A stretch of DNA of 64,000 bases from Helicobacter magdeburgensis (GTDB lineage: Bacteria > Campylobacterota > Campylobacteria > Campylobacterales > Helicobacteraceae), in contig NZ_JRPE02000003.1 in the NCBI RefSeq assembly GCF_000765825.2, positions 148,655 to 212,654 of the forward strand, read 5' to 3'. Below the pieces are notes generated by a model. It searched no databases. It was not told where the DNA came from and was given only the letters and a program-made list of their open reading frames with translations. Shown in pieces: positions 18,318 through 26,581 of the stretch. The position numbers and the translations under genes were made by a program. The first letter of the stretch is position 1, and each line of letters begins with the position of its first letter.

Positions 18318-18332
18318 AAAAAAAAAAAAAAA
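18318..18332. repeat. A15 homopolymer (T15 on the minus strand) in a divergent promoter region
   Basis: Fifteen consecutive A residues lie between the minus-strand lipoprotein gene and purM. On the minus strand the run occupies the promoter spacer of the lipoprotein. Runs of this length slip often in Helicobacter, which also lacks the usual mismatch repair, so spacer length probably varies in a population. Confidence 0.9.
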
Positions 18333-18410
18333 CAATAAACACGATTTGCAAGTGCGAGTGTCAAAACACATCAAAACACGAGAACGGACAAAATATTATT
18401 TTGAATATGT

Positions 18411-18416
18411 TACAAT
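18411..18416 (+). promoter_or_regulatory. -10 element upstream of purM
   Basis: TACAAT after TATGT, 46 bases before the purM ATG, in the region shared with the divergent lipoprotein gene. Confidence 0.4.
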
Positions 18417-18461
18417 CCGCCACTTCACAAACCTAATAAGCACTAAACAAAAGGAAACCTA

Positions 18462-19469
18462 ATGATAAGCTACAAAGATTCTGGCGTTGATATTGATGAA
18501 GGCAATGCACTTGTAGAGGGGCTAAAGCCTTTAGTTAAATCAACTTTTGATAGCAATGTGATTGGTGGGATTGGCTCGTTTGCTGGAGCGTATGCTCTGC
18601 CGAGCGGCTATAAGAATCCTGTGATTTTAGGAGCAACTGATGGCGTTGGCACAAAGCTCCGCCTTGCTATTGATGCTAAAAAACTTCAAGGCGTAGGGAT
18701 TGATCTTGTGGCGATGTGTGTAAATGATTTGATTTGTAACTTTGCTACGCCTATGTTTTTTTTGGACTATTATGCTACGGGCAAACTTGATAAGACAAAT
18801 GCGTTAGAAGTGATTGGTGGCATTGCTAAGGGCTGTAAAATCGCACAATGTGCTTTAATCGGTGGGGAAAGTGCGGAAATGCCCGGAATGTATAGCAAAG
18901 ATGACTTTGATTTGGCGGGGTTTGCTGTGGGGATAGCTGAGCGTGAAGAGGTGGAATCTCAAAAGGTGCAAAAGGGCGATGTGCTGATTGCCCTGCCAAG
19001 TAGCGGGATTCATAGCAATGGCTATTCTCTAGTAAGGAAAGTGCTTTTTGATAAATTAGGTATGTCTTTTGATGAAGAGTTTGAAGGTAGAGCGTTGATT
19101 GATACACTTTTAGAGCCTACAAGGATTTATGTCCCGCTTTTTAAAGAGATATATGCTTCATCTCTGTGTCCTTCTTTGCACGGCTTAGCTCATATTACAG
19201 GTGGCGGGATTGTGGAAAATATTCCTAGAATCTTTTCACATAACTTAGGAGCAAAAATCTCACTCAATGCCATAAAAACGCCCCCTATATTTGATTTACT
19301 CAGTCGGTATGTGGAGAAAGAGGAGATGTATCGCACATTCAATATGGGAGTTGGAATGATTCTTGCTGTGGATAAAAACAAAGCAGATGATGTCCTGCAC
19401 CTTGCGAAGTCTTTGAATGCTTATGTTATCGGTGAAGTTTGCGAGGGTAGCGGGGTTAAGCTTATTTGA
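18462..19469 (+). CDS. purM: Phosphoribosylformylglycinamidine cyclo-ligase (AIR synthetase)
   Basis: PurM closes the imidazole ring in purine synthesis (FGAM plus ATP to AIR). Conserved blocks are LGATDGVGTKLRLA, DLVAMCVNDL, LIGGESAEMPGMY, LPSSGIHSNGYSLVRK and HITGGGIVENIPR. Length 335 aa is normal. The ATG follows AAAGGAAACCTA. It heads a run of tightly spaced genes (SH3 protein, aroE, gatC, ung) that are probably co-transcribed. Confidence 0.96.
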   Translation: MISYKDSGVDIDEGNALVEGLKPLVKSTFDSNVIGGIGSFAGAYALPSGYKNPVILGATDGVGTKLRLAIDAKKLQGVGIDLVAMCVNDLICNFATPMFFLDYYATGKLDKTNALEVIGGIAKGCKIAQCALIGGESAEMPGMYSKDDFDLAGFAVGIAEREEVESQKVQKGDVLIALPSSGIHSNGYSLVRKVLFDKLGMSFDEEFEGRALIDTLLEPTRIYVPLFKEIYASSLCPSLHGLAHITGGGIVENIPRIFSHNLGAKISLNAIKTPPIFDLLSRYVEKEEMYRTFNMGVGMILAVDKNKADDVLHLAKSLNAYVIGEVCEGSGVKLI

Positions 19470-19484
19470 AAATAAAGGCTAAGA

Positions 19485-20306
19485 TTGGATACATGGAAAT
19501 TTTTTAAACTTTACTCGCTCCCTTTTTTGATTGTTGCGTTAGGGATAGGGGTGTATGTGGCTGTGATTATGTTAATGGATCAAAAAAATTTGATTATCAG
19601 CAAACGCAGTCCAAGTGGTTCGCATATTGTTAAAAATGATCCTTTAAACACACCACGAGAGCCTGTGCAAATAGCCCAAAATGAACCTAGCAAAGAAGTA
19701 GATTCTACTATGGAGCCACTGATTGAAGATCCAGCCCCTGCTTTGCCTACCACAGAGATAGAATCTACCCCACAGGTTGTAGAGCCACAAGAGACAAATC
19801 CCCAAGCTGTTGTTGTAGATAATACTCAAGCTACCACACCACTGGAGCAAGAGCTACCAAGTCAAGTGCTGCCAAGCCAACTTCCACCAAGTCAAGCTTC
19901 AAGTCAAAAGTATGGCTATGCAAAATATCGTATTAATATCCGTCAAACCCCAAGCTCTGAATCTGCTATTATCTCTCGTGCAGCGGTGGGTGAGGCGTTG
20001 GAGATTCTAAGTGATGAGCAAGATGGTTGGAGCAAGGTAAAAAGTCGCTTTGGAGTTGAAGGCTATGTCGCCTCTAGGCTTTTGGCACAGAATCTAGATT
20101 CGCAAAATGGTGAGTCTTATGTTGTGGTGGCTAATGCGCTTAATGTGCGTGCAAAGGCGGATTCTCAAGGGGCGGTTATAGGCAGACTAAGCCATAATAT
20201 GCGAGTTTATGTGCTTGAGACACAAGGGGATTGGGCAAAGATTCAGCTCCCTAATAAGCAGTATGGCTATATTTCGCTTAATCACATCAACAAAAGCGTG
20301 CAGTAA
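19485..20306 (+). CDS. Membrane-anchored protein with two bacterial SH3 domains
   Basis: A 273-residue protein with one N-terminal membrane helix (residues ~10-32), a Pro/Gln/Thr-rich linker with PSQ repeats to about residue 140, and two SH3b domains (YGYAKYRINIRQTPSSES at ~145 and YVVVANALNVRAKADSQG at ~211). SH3b domains usually bind peptidoglycan peptides. The start is TTG at 19485, because the nearby ATG at 19493 is out of frame and AAAGG lies upstream. aroE overlaps its stop by one base. Confidence 0.85.
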   Translation: MDTWKFFKLYSLPFLIVALGIGVYVAVIMLMDQKNLIISKRSPSGSHIVKNDPLNTPREPVQIAQNEPSKEVDSTMEPLIEDPAPALPTTEIESTPQVVEPQETNPQAVVVDNTQATTPLEQELPSQVLPSQLPPSQASSQKYGYAKYRINIRQTPSSESAIISRAAVGEALEILSDEQDGWSKVKSRFGVEGYVASRLLAQNLDSQNGESYVVVANALNVRAKADSQGAVIGRLSHNMRVYVLETQGDWAKIQLPNKQYGYISLNHINKSVQ

Positions 20307-21097
20307 TGTTGCGGTTTTTTGCTGTTTATGGCAATCCTATCGCACATTCTAAATCCCCACTTTTGCATAATCATACTTTTTCACGCTGTGCTATAAACGC
20401 TTTTTATGGGCGTTTGCTTTTGGAAAATGGCAAAGATTTGCGTGAAAGTTTTAAGGCTCATCATTTAAGTGGGGCAAATATTACTATTCCTTTTAAGGAA
20501 GAGGCGTATAGGCAGTGCGATGAAGTATGCGGTATTGCTAAAGAGATTGGGGCGTGTAACACTTGGGTGCGTGAAAATGGAAAAATCATCGGCTACAATA
20601 CGGACGCACAGGGTTTTTATGAATCTGTGAAAGATTTTAAGATGTCAAATGCGTTGATTTTAGGTGCTGGTGGCTCGGCTAGGGCAGTGGCGATGATTCT
20701 AAAAACGCATAATATTCCCACAACAATCATCAATCGCTCACAAGAAAAGCTAGAATTTTTTGCTAACAAGGGCTTTGAATGCTTTGTGAGTGATGAATTT
20801 AAAGCGGACAGGGCATATAGCATTGTGATTAACACTACAAGTGCGGGGCTAAATGATGAATCTTTGCCCCTTGTAAAGCAGAAGCTACAAGAGATTTTTA
20901 CGCATTCTTGTTATGCCTTTGATTTGATTTATGGGAAGCAAACGCCATTTTTAGCCCTAGCTAGAGAATCTGGCCTAGAATGCAAGGACGGCAGGGAAAT
21001 GCTTATCTATCAAGCAGCCCTAGCCTTAGCCCTTTTTGTCAAGGAATGCCCCCTTGCTCCAAGTGAGATTGCAAAGATAATGAGTGAAGTTTTATAA
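20306..21097 (+). CDS. aroE: Shikimate dehydrogenase
   Basis: AroE reduces 3-dehydroshikimate to shikimate with NADPH in the aromatic pathway. The substrate site is GNPIAHSKSPLLHN, the catalytic Lys lies in NITIPFKEEA, and the NADP fold is ILGAGGSARAVA. Length 263 aa is typical. Its ATG overlaps the stop codon of the SH3 gene, so translation is probably coupled. Confidence 0.96.
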   Translation: MLRFFAVYGNPIAHSKSPLLHNHTFSRCAINAFYGRLLLENGKDLRESFKAHHLSGANITIPFKEEAYRQCDEVCGIAKEIGACNTWVRENGKIIGYNTDAQGFYESVKDFKMSNALILGAGGSARAVAMILKTHNIPTTIINRSQEKLEFFANKGFECFVSDEFKADRAYSIVINTTSAGLNDESLPLVKQKLQEIFTHSCYAFDLIYGKQTPFLALARESGLECKDGREMLIYQAALALALFVKECPLAPSEIAKIMSEVL

Positions 21098-21146
21098 CGA
21101 CTATATTTATGCTATAATCGCCGAGTTTTTTGACAAAGGATTGAAA

Positions 21147-21425
21147 ATGACTATTGATGATACACTTTTAAATAAGCTTGAGCGATTGAGTATGCTAAAG
21201 CTAGATGAGAATAAGCGTGAATCTACCAAAGAGCAGCTGAGCGAGATTCTAGGATTTGTTGAAAATATTGCTTCTGTTGAGGTGGCAGAAGATTGTTTTA
21301 CAGAAACTCTTAAAACACCACTAAGGGCTGATGAGCCAAAAGATTCTAACATTGCCCAAGATGTGCTAAATCACGCACCACAAGCACAAGATAACTTTTT
21401 TATCGTCCCAAAAATTATTGAATGA
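21147..21425 (+). CDS. gatC: Asp-tRNA(Asn)/Glu-tRNA(Gln) amidotransferase subunit C
   Basis: GatC is the small subunit holding GatA and GatB together in the transamidation route to Gln-tRNA and Asn-tRNA. The family pattern is visible: LERLSMLKLDE, LSEILGFVENI, TPLRADEP and FIVPKII at the C-terminus. The ATG at 21147 (92 aa) follows AAAGGA and is preferred to a start at 21084, which lies inside aroE and adds non-family residues. It overlaps ung by 4 bases. Confidence 0.93.
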   Translation: MTIDDTLLNKLERLSMLKLDENKRESTKEQLSEILGFVENIASVEVAEDCFTETLKTPLRADEPKDSNIAQDVLNHAPQAQDNFFIVPKIIE

Positions 21426-22132
21426 GTATTGAGCTAGATAAAGTAAAGATTCCACAAGATTGGAAAAATCTCCTTAAAGATGAGCTTTTAAGTCCATATT
21501 TTGCCAAGATTAAATCTCATTATATGGACGCCCTTGCTAGAGGTGAGCTTGTCTATCCACTGCCAAAAGATATTTTTGCTGCCTTTTGCCTTACCTCACT
21601 TGAAAATCTCAAAGTCATTATACTTGGGCAAGATCCCTATCACGGCTATGCTATGGTGAATGGAGAGTGTGTCCCACAAGCTATGGGCTTAAGCTTTAGT
21701 GTGCCGCGTGGAGTGCCTATCCCACCTTCGCTTAAAAATATTTATAAAGAACTCGCACAGACTTTGCATATCACGCCACCTTTGCACGGGGATTTAAGTG
21801 CTTGGGCAAGGCAAGGTGTTTTATTGCTTAATAGCATTTTGAGTGTCAAGGCACATTCTCCGGCTTCGCATAAGCATTTTGGTTGGGAAGATTTTACCGA
21901 TGGTGTGATTAGGGCATTATCGCAAAATAAGCAGAATCTTGTCTTTATGCTGTGGGGGAACTATGCTAAGAAAAAGGCGGTTTTGATAGATTCTACTAAA
22001 CATAAGATTATCACCGCTCCGCACCCTAGCCCACTGGCACAAGGCTTTGTGGGGAGCAATGTATTTGTGAATGCCAATGCGTATTTGCAAGAATGCTCTA
22101 AAAGCCCCATTGACTGGGGCAGATTTGATTGA
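21422..22132 (+). CDS. ung: Uracil-DNA glycosylase
   Basis: Family 1 UDG, removing uracil from DNA. The catalytic Asp is in GQDPYHG; further blocks are GLSFSVPRG, LLNSILSVK and the DNA-intercalation loop APHPSPLA. Length 236 aa is normal. It overlaps gatC by 4 bases and ends 55 bases before the convergent antiporter gene, with a strong shared hairpin between. Confidence 0.97.
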   Translation: MSIELDKVKIPQDWKNLLKDELLSPYFAKIKSHYMDALARGELVYPLPKDIFAAFCLTSLENLKVIILGQDPYHGYAMVNGECVPQAMGLSFSVPRGVPIPPSLKNIYKELAQTLHITPPLHGDLSAWARQGVLLLNSILSVKAHSPASHKHFGWEDFTDGVIRALSQNKQNLVFMLWGNYAKKKAVLIDSTKHKIITAPHPSPLAQGFVGSNVFVNANAYLQECSKSPIDWGRFD

Positions 22133-22174
22133 ATATGCTTGATTGGTTTGACTAGAGTTTAACTCTACACCATA

Positions 22175-22203
22175 GCATAAGCAGATTCTACTCCTGCTTA
22201 TGC
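22175..22203. terminator. Perfect 10-bp hairpin between convergent ung and antiporter genes
   Basis: GCATAAGCAG (22175-22184) and CTGCTTATGC (22194-22203) are exact complements with a 9-base loop. It overlaps the last codons of the minus-strand antiporter and could end both convergent transcripts. A smaller palindrome, AGAGTT-T-AACTCT, lies at 22154-22166. Confidence 0.6.
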
Positions 22204-23957
22204 TGCATATCTTCTTCCACTGCTTGGAGAGCCAAATCACTTAGAATCTTAGCCACTTCCCTGCGTTCCTGCACCACAGCATACGCCCCTTGCGATTGAA
22301 TTTGCAAAGCAAAAGCGGAACTTTTAGTTTTAAGAATAATCTTACACAAAGGTGAGAGAGAGTGAATATCTTGGTATGCCCTCTGTGCGGTTTCAATAGA
22401 ATCTATGGCAATAATCACCGCCGCACATTGACTGATGGAGAGCTCTTCTAAAATCCTTCTGCGTGTAATGTCCCCATAGATAACAGGCTCACCTTTTTTG
22501 ATTCCTTCTTCTACTTTTTTGTAGTTTTTATCCACAGCTACATAACGCACATTGCAGCCCTTGAAATATTCCAAAATCGCCTTGCCAAGCTCCCCATAGC
22601 CACATACAACAATATGCCCTTGAATATCTGCTTTCCCCCCTTCCCCTTCTTCTTGTGAATCTTGCTCGTTTTCTACCATTTTTTTCTGTAAAAAGCTAAA
22701 AGGTCGCATATATCGTAAGAAAATATCTGTAACCTTATCAAGCCTATCAAGGATAAAAGGTGTGGCTATCATTGAGAAAATCACCATAAGCGTTAGGAAT
22801 TGATAAATCTCTTGTGGCGTGATACCTGCAAAGAACGCATCGCCAAAAATAGCACCTAAAATCCCACCATCAAGGGTAAGATTAAGAATCTTGTGCTGAC
22901 TTGCAAGGAGAAAAATTGCAAAGCTAAACTCCCCGATTTGTGCGAGTGATAACGCCACACGCATACCCACACGCTCACCCCTAAAGAAGCACAAAAAGAG
23001 ATACATAAGTAGCGTTTTTGCTCCCATCATCAATGCTACTAAAATAATAATCACAATAAAATATTCAAGTAAAAAGAGAATATCCACCTGCATTCCCACC
23101 GTGATAAAAAACACGCCCAAAAGTATGTCGCGGAAATGCACCAGCACAGATGAGACTTGATACTTATAAGGTGTATTTGAGATAATCATACCTGCCAAAA
23201 ACGCCCCAAGTGTGAGTGAAAAGCCAAAAGCCTTGCTGATATACGCAGCCCCTAGCACGATTAAAAACACCGCCCCTACAAAGATTTCATCGGTTTTCAT
23301 ATTTGCTGAAAAACGCAAAAACACTTTAGCTAAAATCCTACCGGGCAAAACAAGCACTACAAGCAAGATGATAGCCGAAAAAAGCGTAGTAAGTAGCAAG
23401 GCTACAACTTCTGAATCTTTATCGCTTAAAAGCTTAATCATCAGCAAAATAGGAATAACAGCAATATCTTGAAAGATAAGAATCCCCACAGAAGACATTC
23501 CATAGGGCGTCTTCGTCTGTCCGCTCTCATTAAGGAATTTCAGCACAATCGCCGTAGATGATAGGCTCACCGCACTTGCTACAATGATAGAAGTAGAGAA
23601 GTTAAAGCCTAAAAAGTAATAGCATACAACAAAGAAAAAGGCAATGGAGATTCCAATCTGCATACCGCCAAACACAAGCACTTCTTGCTTCATTGCTGTG
23701 ATACTCTTAAAACTAAAATCAAGCCCAATCATAAACATCAAAAATACGATACCAAATTCAGCAATATTATTGAGACTTTCAGCATCTTCAAGTCTAAAGT
23801 CAAAAATATACGCTGTAAGCACACCTGTAATAATATAGCCGATGATTGTTGGGATTTTGAGCCAACTTAGCACAATGCCCGAGACAACTGCCATTGCCAA
23901 AACGCAAAGTATAACAAAATAGGGATCTATAACACACCTCTCCACGATGAAAGTCAA
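22188..23957 (-). CDS. Kef-type monovalent cation:proton antiporter with TrkA-N domain
   Basis: A 589-residue CPA2-family transporter. Residues ~10-410 hold about 12 membrane segments, including GYIITGVLTAYIFDF and GVFFITVGMQVDILF. A soluble TrkA-N domain follows at ~445 with a dinucleotide motif HIVVCGYGELGKAI. This architecture is seen in KefB/KefC potassium efflux and in related Na+/H+ or K+/H+ antiporters; the ion is not decided by sequence. The start is uncertain: TTG at 23957 is the longest frame, GTG at 23945 is an alternative, and a GGAGAGG sits just downstream. Confidence 0.9.
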   Translation of the reverse strand: MTFIVERCVIDPYFVILCVLAMAVVSGIVLSWLKIPTIIGYIITGVLTAYIFDFRLEDAESLNNIAEFGIVFLMFMIGLDFSFKSITAMKQEVLVFGGMQIGISIAFFFVVCYYFLGFNFSTSIIVASAVSLSSTAIVLKFLNESGQTKTPYGMSSVGILIFQDIAVIPILLMIKLLSDKDSEVVALLLTTLFSAIILLVVLVLPGRILAKVFLRFSANMKTDEIFVGAVFLIVLGAAYISKAFGFSLTLGAFLAGMIISNTPYKYQVSSVLVHFRDILLGVFFITVGMQVDILFLLEYFIVIIILVALMMGAKTLLMYLFLCFFRGERVGMRVALSLAQIGEFSFAIFLLASQHKILNLTLDGGILGAIFGDAFFAGITPQEIYQFLTLMVIFSMIATPFILDRLDKVTDIFLRYMRPFSFLQKKMVENEQDSQEEGEGGKADIQGHIVVCGYGELGKAILEYFKGCNVRYVAVDKNYKKVEEGIKKGEPVIYGDITRRRILEELSISQCAAVIIAIDSIETAQRAYQDIHSLSPLCKIILKTKSSAFALQIQSQGAYAVVQERREVAKILSDLALQAVEEDMQHKQE

Positions 23958-24078
23958 TTATTTTCAATTATATATAATGAAAGTAGTTGAAGTGTAATAA
24001 TGGCGTTAATTATTTGCAATATATAATAAATTTTGTATTTTGCGTTGCGTTAGGTATAGATTTAGCGATAGGGATAGA

Positions 24079-25311
24079 ATGATTTTAGTTTTTGTGGGCG
24101 TTGTGTTTGTTGTTCTCAATGCGATGAAAGTGTATGTGTATATGCGATTTTTTTGCCATAGTGTGCTTTTGCCAAAATGGGCGGGGATTGGGATTTTAGT
24201 GGCTTTGGCTTTGGGCGAGATAGCCTTGCTTGTGCTAAAAGATGTGCATTTTAGTCATTTTCAATATCTTGCGATTAGCTCGTGCTTGGTTTTGACGCTC
24301 ACACTTTTTATGGCGTGTGTGAGCGTGGATATACTAAGATTTGGGGTAAATCTAAGCCTTAAATTTTCTAGCAAGATTCAACATAGAGAATCTAAAAATC
24401 TAAGCCCCTTAGCTACACAGCGAGATTCAAAGCACAATGACATAAACACAAGCAGACGCACATTTTTGAGTAAATGTAAAGACTATGCGATGGCTGGATT
24501 ATTTTTGCTATTCACTTTTAAGGGCTTTTCTGCTGCCCTTACTTTGCCGCCTATCAAGGAAGTTCGCATAAAAATTCCGCATTTAAAGGCTAAAAAAAGC
24601 ATTGCGATGATAAGCGATGTGCATATCGGCAAGAATCTAGGCAGGGCGTTTTTGGAGGGGATTGTAGAAAAGATAAATGCGTTGGAAGCGGATATTGTCG
24701 TGATTGTGGGGGATTTAGCAGATGATAAGATTGAAAATATTAAAGATGATTTAGAACCTTTGAAGAGTTTAAAAAGCAAAGAGGGTGTGTATTATGTCTG
24801 TGGGAATCACGAGCATTACCACGGGCTAGATTCTATTTTAGAATATTTACGCACATTAAATCTTACTATTTTGCATAATACCAACATTGAGCTTGAAGGC
24901 TTTAATCTCGCGGGAGTGAGTGATTTAGCAGGAGTTAGATTTAAGAATCTAGAGCCAGATTTAGAATCTGCTAAAAAGGGCTTAAATCCGCAAAAGCCTA
25001 GCATTCTACTTTCTCATCAGCCAAAGTTTGTGTATGAAAATGATGTGAGTGATTTTGACTTAGTCTTATGTGGGCATACTCACGCTGGGCAGGTGTTCCC
25101 ACTCTCTTTGTTTGTGTGGCTAGATCAGCATTATGTCTATGGGTTATATGACATTACGCATAAAAATATGGAATCTAAGCGACTTACTCAGGATTCTATG
25201 CGTGCAGATTCAGGCAAAACGCAATTATATGTCAGTAGCGGTGTGGGCTTTTGGGGACCAGCTATCCGTTTTCTAGCCCCTAGTGAGATTGTGCTATTTA
25301 GGCTAGAGTAA
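24079..25311 (+). CDS. Membrane-anchored metallophosphoesterase
   Basis: A ~410-residue protein with three or four N-terminal membrane segments (to about residue 100) and a calcineurin-like phosphoesterase domain. All metal motifs are present: ISDVHIGKN (DxH), VGDLADD (GDxxD), CGNHEHY (GNHE) and LCGHTHAGQ (GHTH). In this YkuE/YaeI-like group the active site usually faces the cell surface or periplasm and can act on lipid phosphates; the substrate here is not known. ATG 24079 is preferred to TTG 24040 because AGGGAT precedes it. Confidence 0.9.
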   Translation: MILVFVGVVFVVLNAMKVYVYMRFFCHSVLLPKWAGIGILVALALGEIALLVLKDVHFSHFQYLAISSCLVLTLTLFMACVSVDILRFGVNLSLKFSSKIQHRESKNLSPLATQRDSKHNDINTSRRTFLSKCKDYAMAGLFLLFTFKGFSAALTLPPIKEVRIKIPHLKAKKSIAMISDVHIGKNLGRAFLEGIVEKINALEADIVVIVGDLADDKIENIKDDLEPLKSLKSKEGVYYVCGNHEHYHGLDSILEYLRTLNLTILHNTNIELEGFNLAGVSDLAGVRFKNLEPDLESAKKGLNPQKPSILLSHQPKFVYENDVSDFDLVLCGHTHAGQVFPLSLFVWLDQHYVYGLYDITHKNMESKRLTQDSMRADSGKTQLYVSSGVGFWGPAIRFLAPSEIVLFRLE

Positions 25312-25346
25312 GGCTTTATATGCAAATTTTAAATAAGGATTCATAA

Positions 25347-26129
25347 ATGGAAGTGGCATTAAGTGTATGGTTTTTGGTGATTTTGGGCGTTGTGAGTGGA
25401 GCGGCGGCCGGGTTTTTTGGCATAGGGGGCGGGGTTATTATCGTGCCTGTGCTTTTGCTTTGCGGTGTGGATATGGAATCTGCCATTGGCATATCCATTA
25501 TGCAGATGATATTCTCTTCAAGTGTAGGCTCAATGATTAATATCTATCACAAAAAGCTAGATGTGCGAGATGGCGTATTTGTGGGATTAGGTGGGCTTAT
25601 GGGGGCGGCATTTAGCGGGGTAATCGTGGCTTCTCTCTCTTCTTTTACCTTGCTTTTAGCCTTTTTGCTGCTTTCTTTAGTGAGTTTTTACAAATATGTC
25701 TTTGATGTCAAAACAAATGCAAATCCCACGCCGCCTATCACAAATCCTACTAAACAAAAGGCTGTGTTGATTCTAGCTGGGCTTGTTACGGGGATTTTCG
25801 CGGTGAGCTTGGGCGTGGGCGGTGGGCTGATACTCGCACCCATTTTGGCGTATTACTTGGGGTTTAACTCTAAAAAAGTCGTGCCTATCTCGCTTTTTTT
25901 CATTATCTTTGCTTCAATTTCAGGGAGTATCTCGCTTGGCTCACACGGGCTGATTGACTTTCACTCGGGGCTTATCGTGGGGCTTAGCTCATCTGTTGGC
26001 GTGGGGATTGGAATCTACCTTATAAGCAAGGTTACTTTGAGTAATCATCGCTATGCGCTGATTGGAATCTATGCGTTTTCTATTGCGCTGACACTATGGA
26101 AAGTGTTTGAGAATCTAGAGCTTTTGTAG
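25347..26129 (+). CDS. TauE/SafE family sulfite/organosulfonate exporter-like permease
   Basis: A 260-residue integral membrane protein with about eight helices and the internal repeat typical of TauE/SafE (GIGGGVIIVPVLLL in the first half, GVGGGLILAPILAYY in the second). Members export sulfite, sulfoacetate or related anions; the substrate here cannot be inferred. It starts 35 bases after the phosphoesterase behind AAGGA. Confidence 0.92.
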   Translation: MEVALSVWFLVILGVVSGAAAGFFGIGGGVIIVPVLLLCGVDMESAIGISIMQMIFSSSVGSMINIYHKKLDVRDGVFVGLGGLMGAAFSGVIVASLSSFTLLLAFLLLSLVSFYKYVFDVKTNANPTPPITNPTKQKAVLILAGLVTGIFAVSLGVGGGLILAPILAYYLGFNSKKVVPISLFFIIFASISGSISLGSHGLIDFHSGLIVGLSSSVGVGIGIYLISKVTLSNHRYALIGIYAFSIALTLWKVFENLELL

Positions 26130-26188
26130 GGGCTTTGTGGCAAATACTTTAAAAATGTTTCAATGTGTTTGTTGAGTGCGGGGCGGTA

Positions 26189-26202
26189 AGATTCTAGAAT
26201 CT
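26189..26202. repeat. 14-bp palindrome AGATTCTAGAATCT
   Basis: The window-wide heptamer AGATTCT followed directly by its complement AGAATCT. The same 14-mer is found at 8767-8780 (inside cysE) and 30205-30218 (after the HNH gene). Here it lies 60 bases after the TauE-type gene and 18 bases before the Fur box. Confidence 0.85.
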
Positions 26203-26220
26203 ATATTGAATCTACTAAAA

Positions 26221-26235
26221 TAATAATGGTTATTA
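26221..26235 (+). promoter_or_regulatory. Fur box in the hugZ upstream region
   Basis: TAATAATGGTTATTA matches the published H. pylori holo-Fur consensus TAATAATnATTATTA at all but one fixed position. A -10-like TATATT sits 19 bases downstream at 26255-26260, so the box would cover the -35 region of that promoter, a classical place for iron-dependent repression. The next gene is hugZ, an iron-acquisition enzyme that fits Fur control. Confidence 0.75.
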
Positions 26236-26311
26236 ATTTGTCTTTAAGCTTTTATATATTAAAATGAGACTTGTTTTTAAAATTGCTAACGAAATCATAC
26301 GAGATTTTGGA

Positions 26312-26383
26312 GTCTTAGAATGTGTGAGCGGTTTTACGCTTAAGGCACACCCCATTTGAAGGGGATAGGGAATCTTAAAAGAC
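26312..26383 (+). ncRNA. Possible structured RNA element in the hugZ leader
   Basis: The 452 bases between the TauE-type gene and hugZ hold no gene. Within them a branched fold can be drawn: GTCTT (26312-26316) pairs with AAGAC (26379-26383) and encloses two hairpins, GTGTGAGCG/CGCT...CACAC (26322-26350) and CCCC/GGGG (26350-26364). It lies downstream of the Fur-controlled promoter, so it would be transcribed. I could not match it to TPP, cobalamin, FMN, SAM, fluoride, guanidine or c-di-GMP riboswitch motifs, nor to 6S, SRP or tmRNA. It may be a leader element or a separate small RNA. Confidence 0.3.
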
Positions 26384-26514
26384 GCCGACAGGACTGATAA
26401 GAACACTGCAAAAAAGACAATGCAAAATCTAGAATCTAAAGTATGATTTGGTAGGGCTGGGCGGGTTAGCAAAGCATCTTTTCCTTCCTTATTTGTTGTT
26501 TGATTGCATAATTG

Positions 26515-26540
26515 GGCTATCTTATCTCCTTAAGGTAGCC
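26515..26540 (+). promoter_or_regulatory. Stable hairpin with anti-Shine-Dalgarno loop upstream of hugZ
   Basis: GGCTATCTTA (26515-26524) and TAAGGTAGCC (26531-26540) form a 10-bp stem with one G-U pair. The 6-base loop is TCTCCT, whose CTCCT is complementary to the hugZ Shine-Dalgarno AGGAG at 26572-26576. Loop-to-SD pairing could control hugZ translation. There is no T run after it, so it is not an obvious terminator. Confidence 0.4.
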
Positions 26541-26581
26541 TCTGTGCAACCCTTTCATTTTAAATTACCAAAGGAGTTTTT

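Noticed and set aside
26270..26420. Known riboswitch or housekeeping RNA in the hugZ leader
   Set aside because: I looked for the core motifs of TPP, cobalamin, FMN, SAM, fluoride, guanidine and c-di-GMP riboswitches and of SRP, tmRNA and RNase P RNA and found none convincing.
26233..26472. Minus-strand frame of 79 codons in the hugZ leader
   Set aside because: No ribosome site, low-complexity composition, and it overlaps the Fur box and predicted RNA stems.
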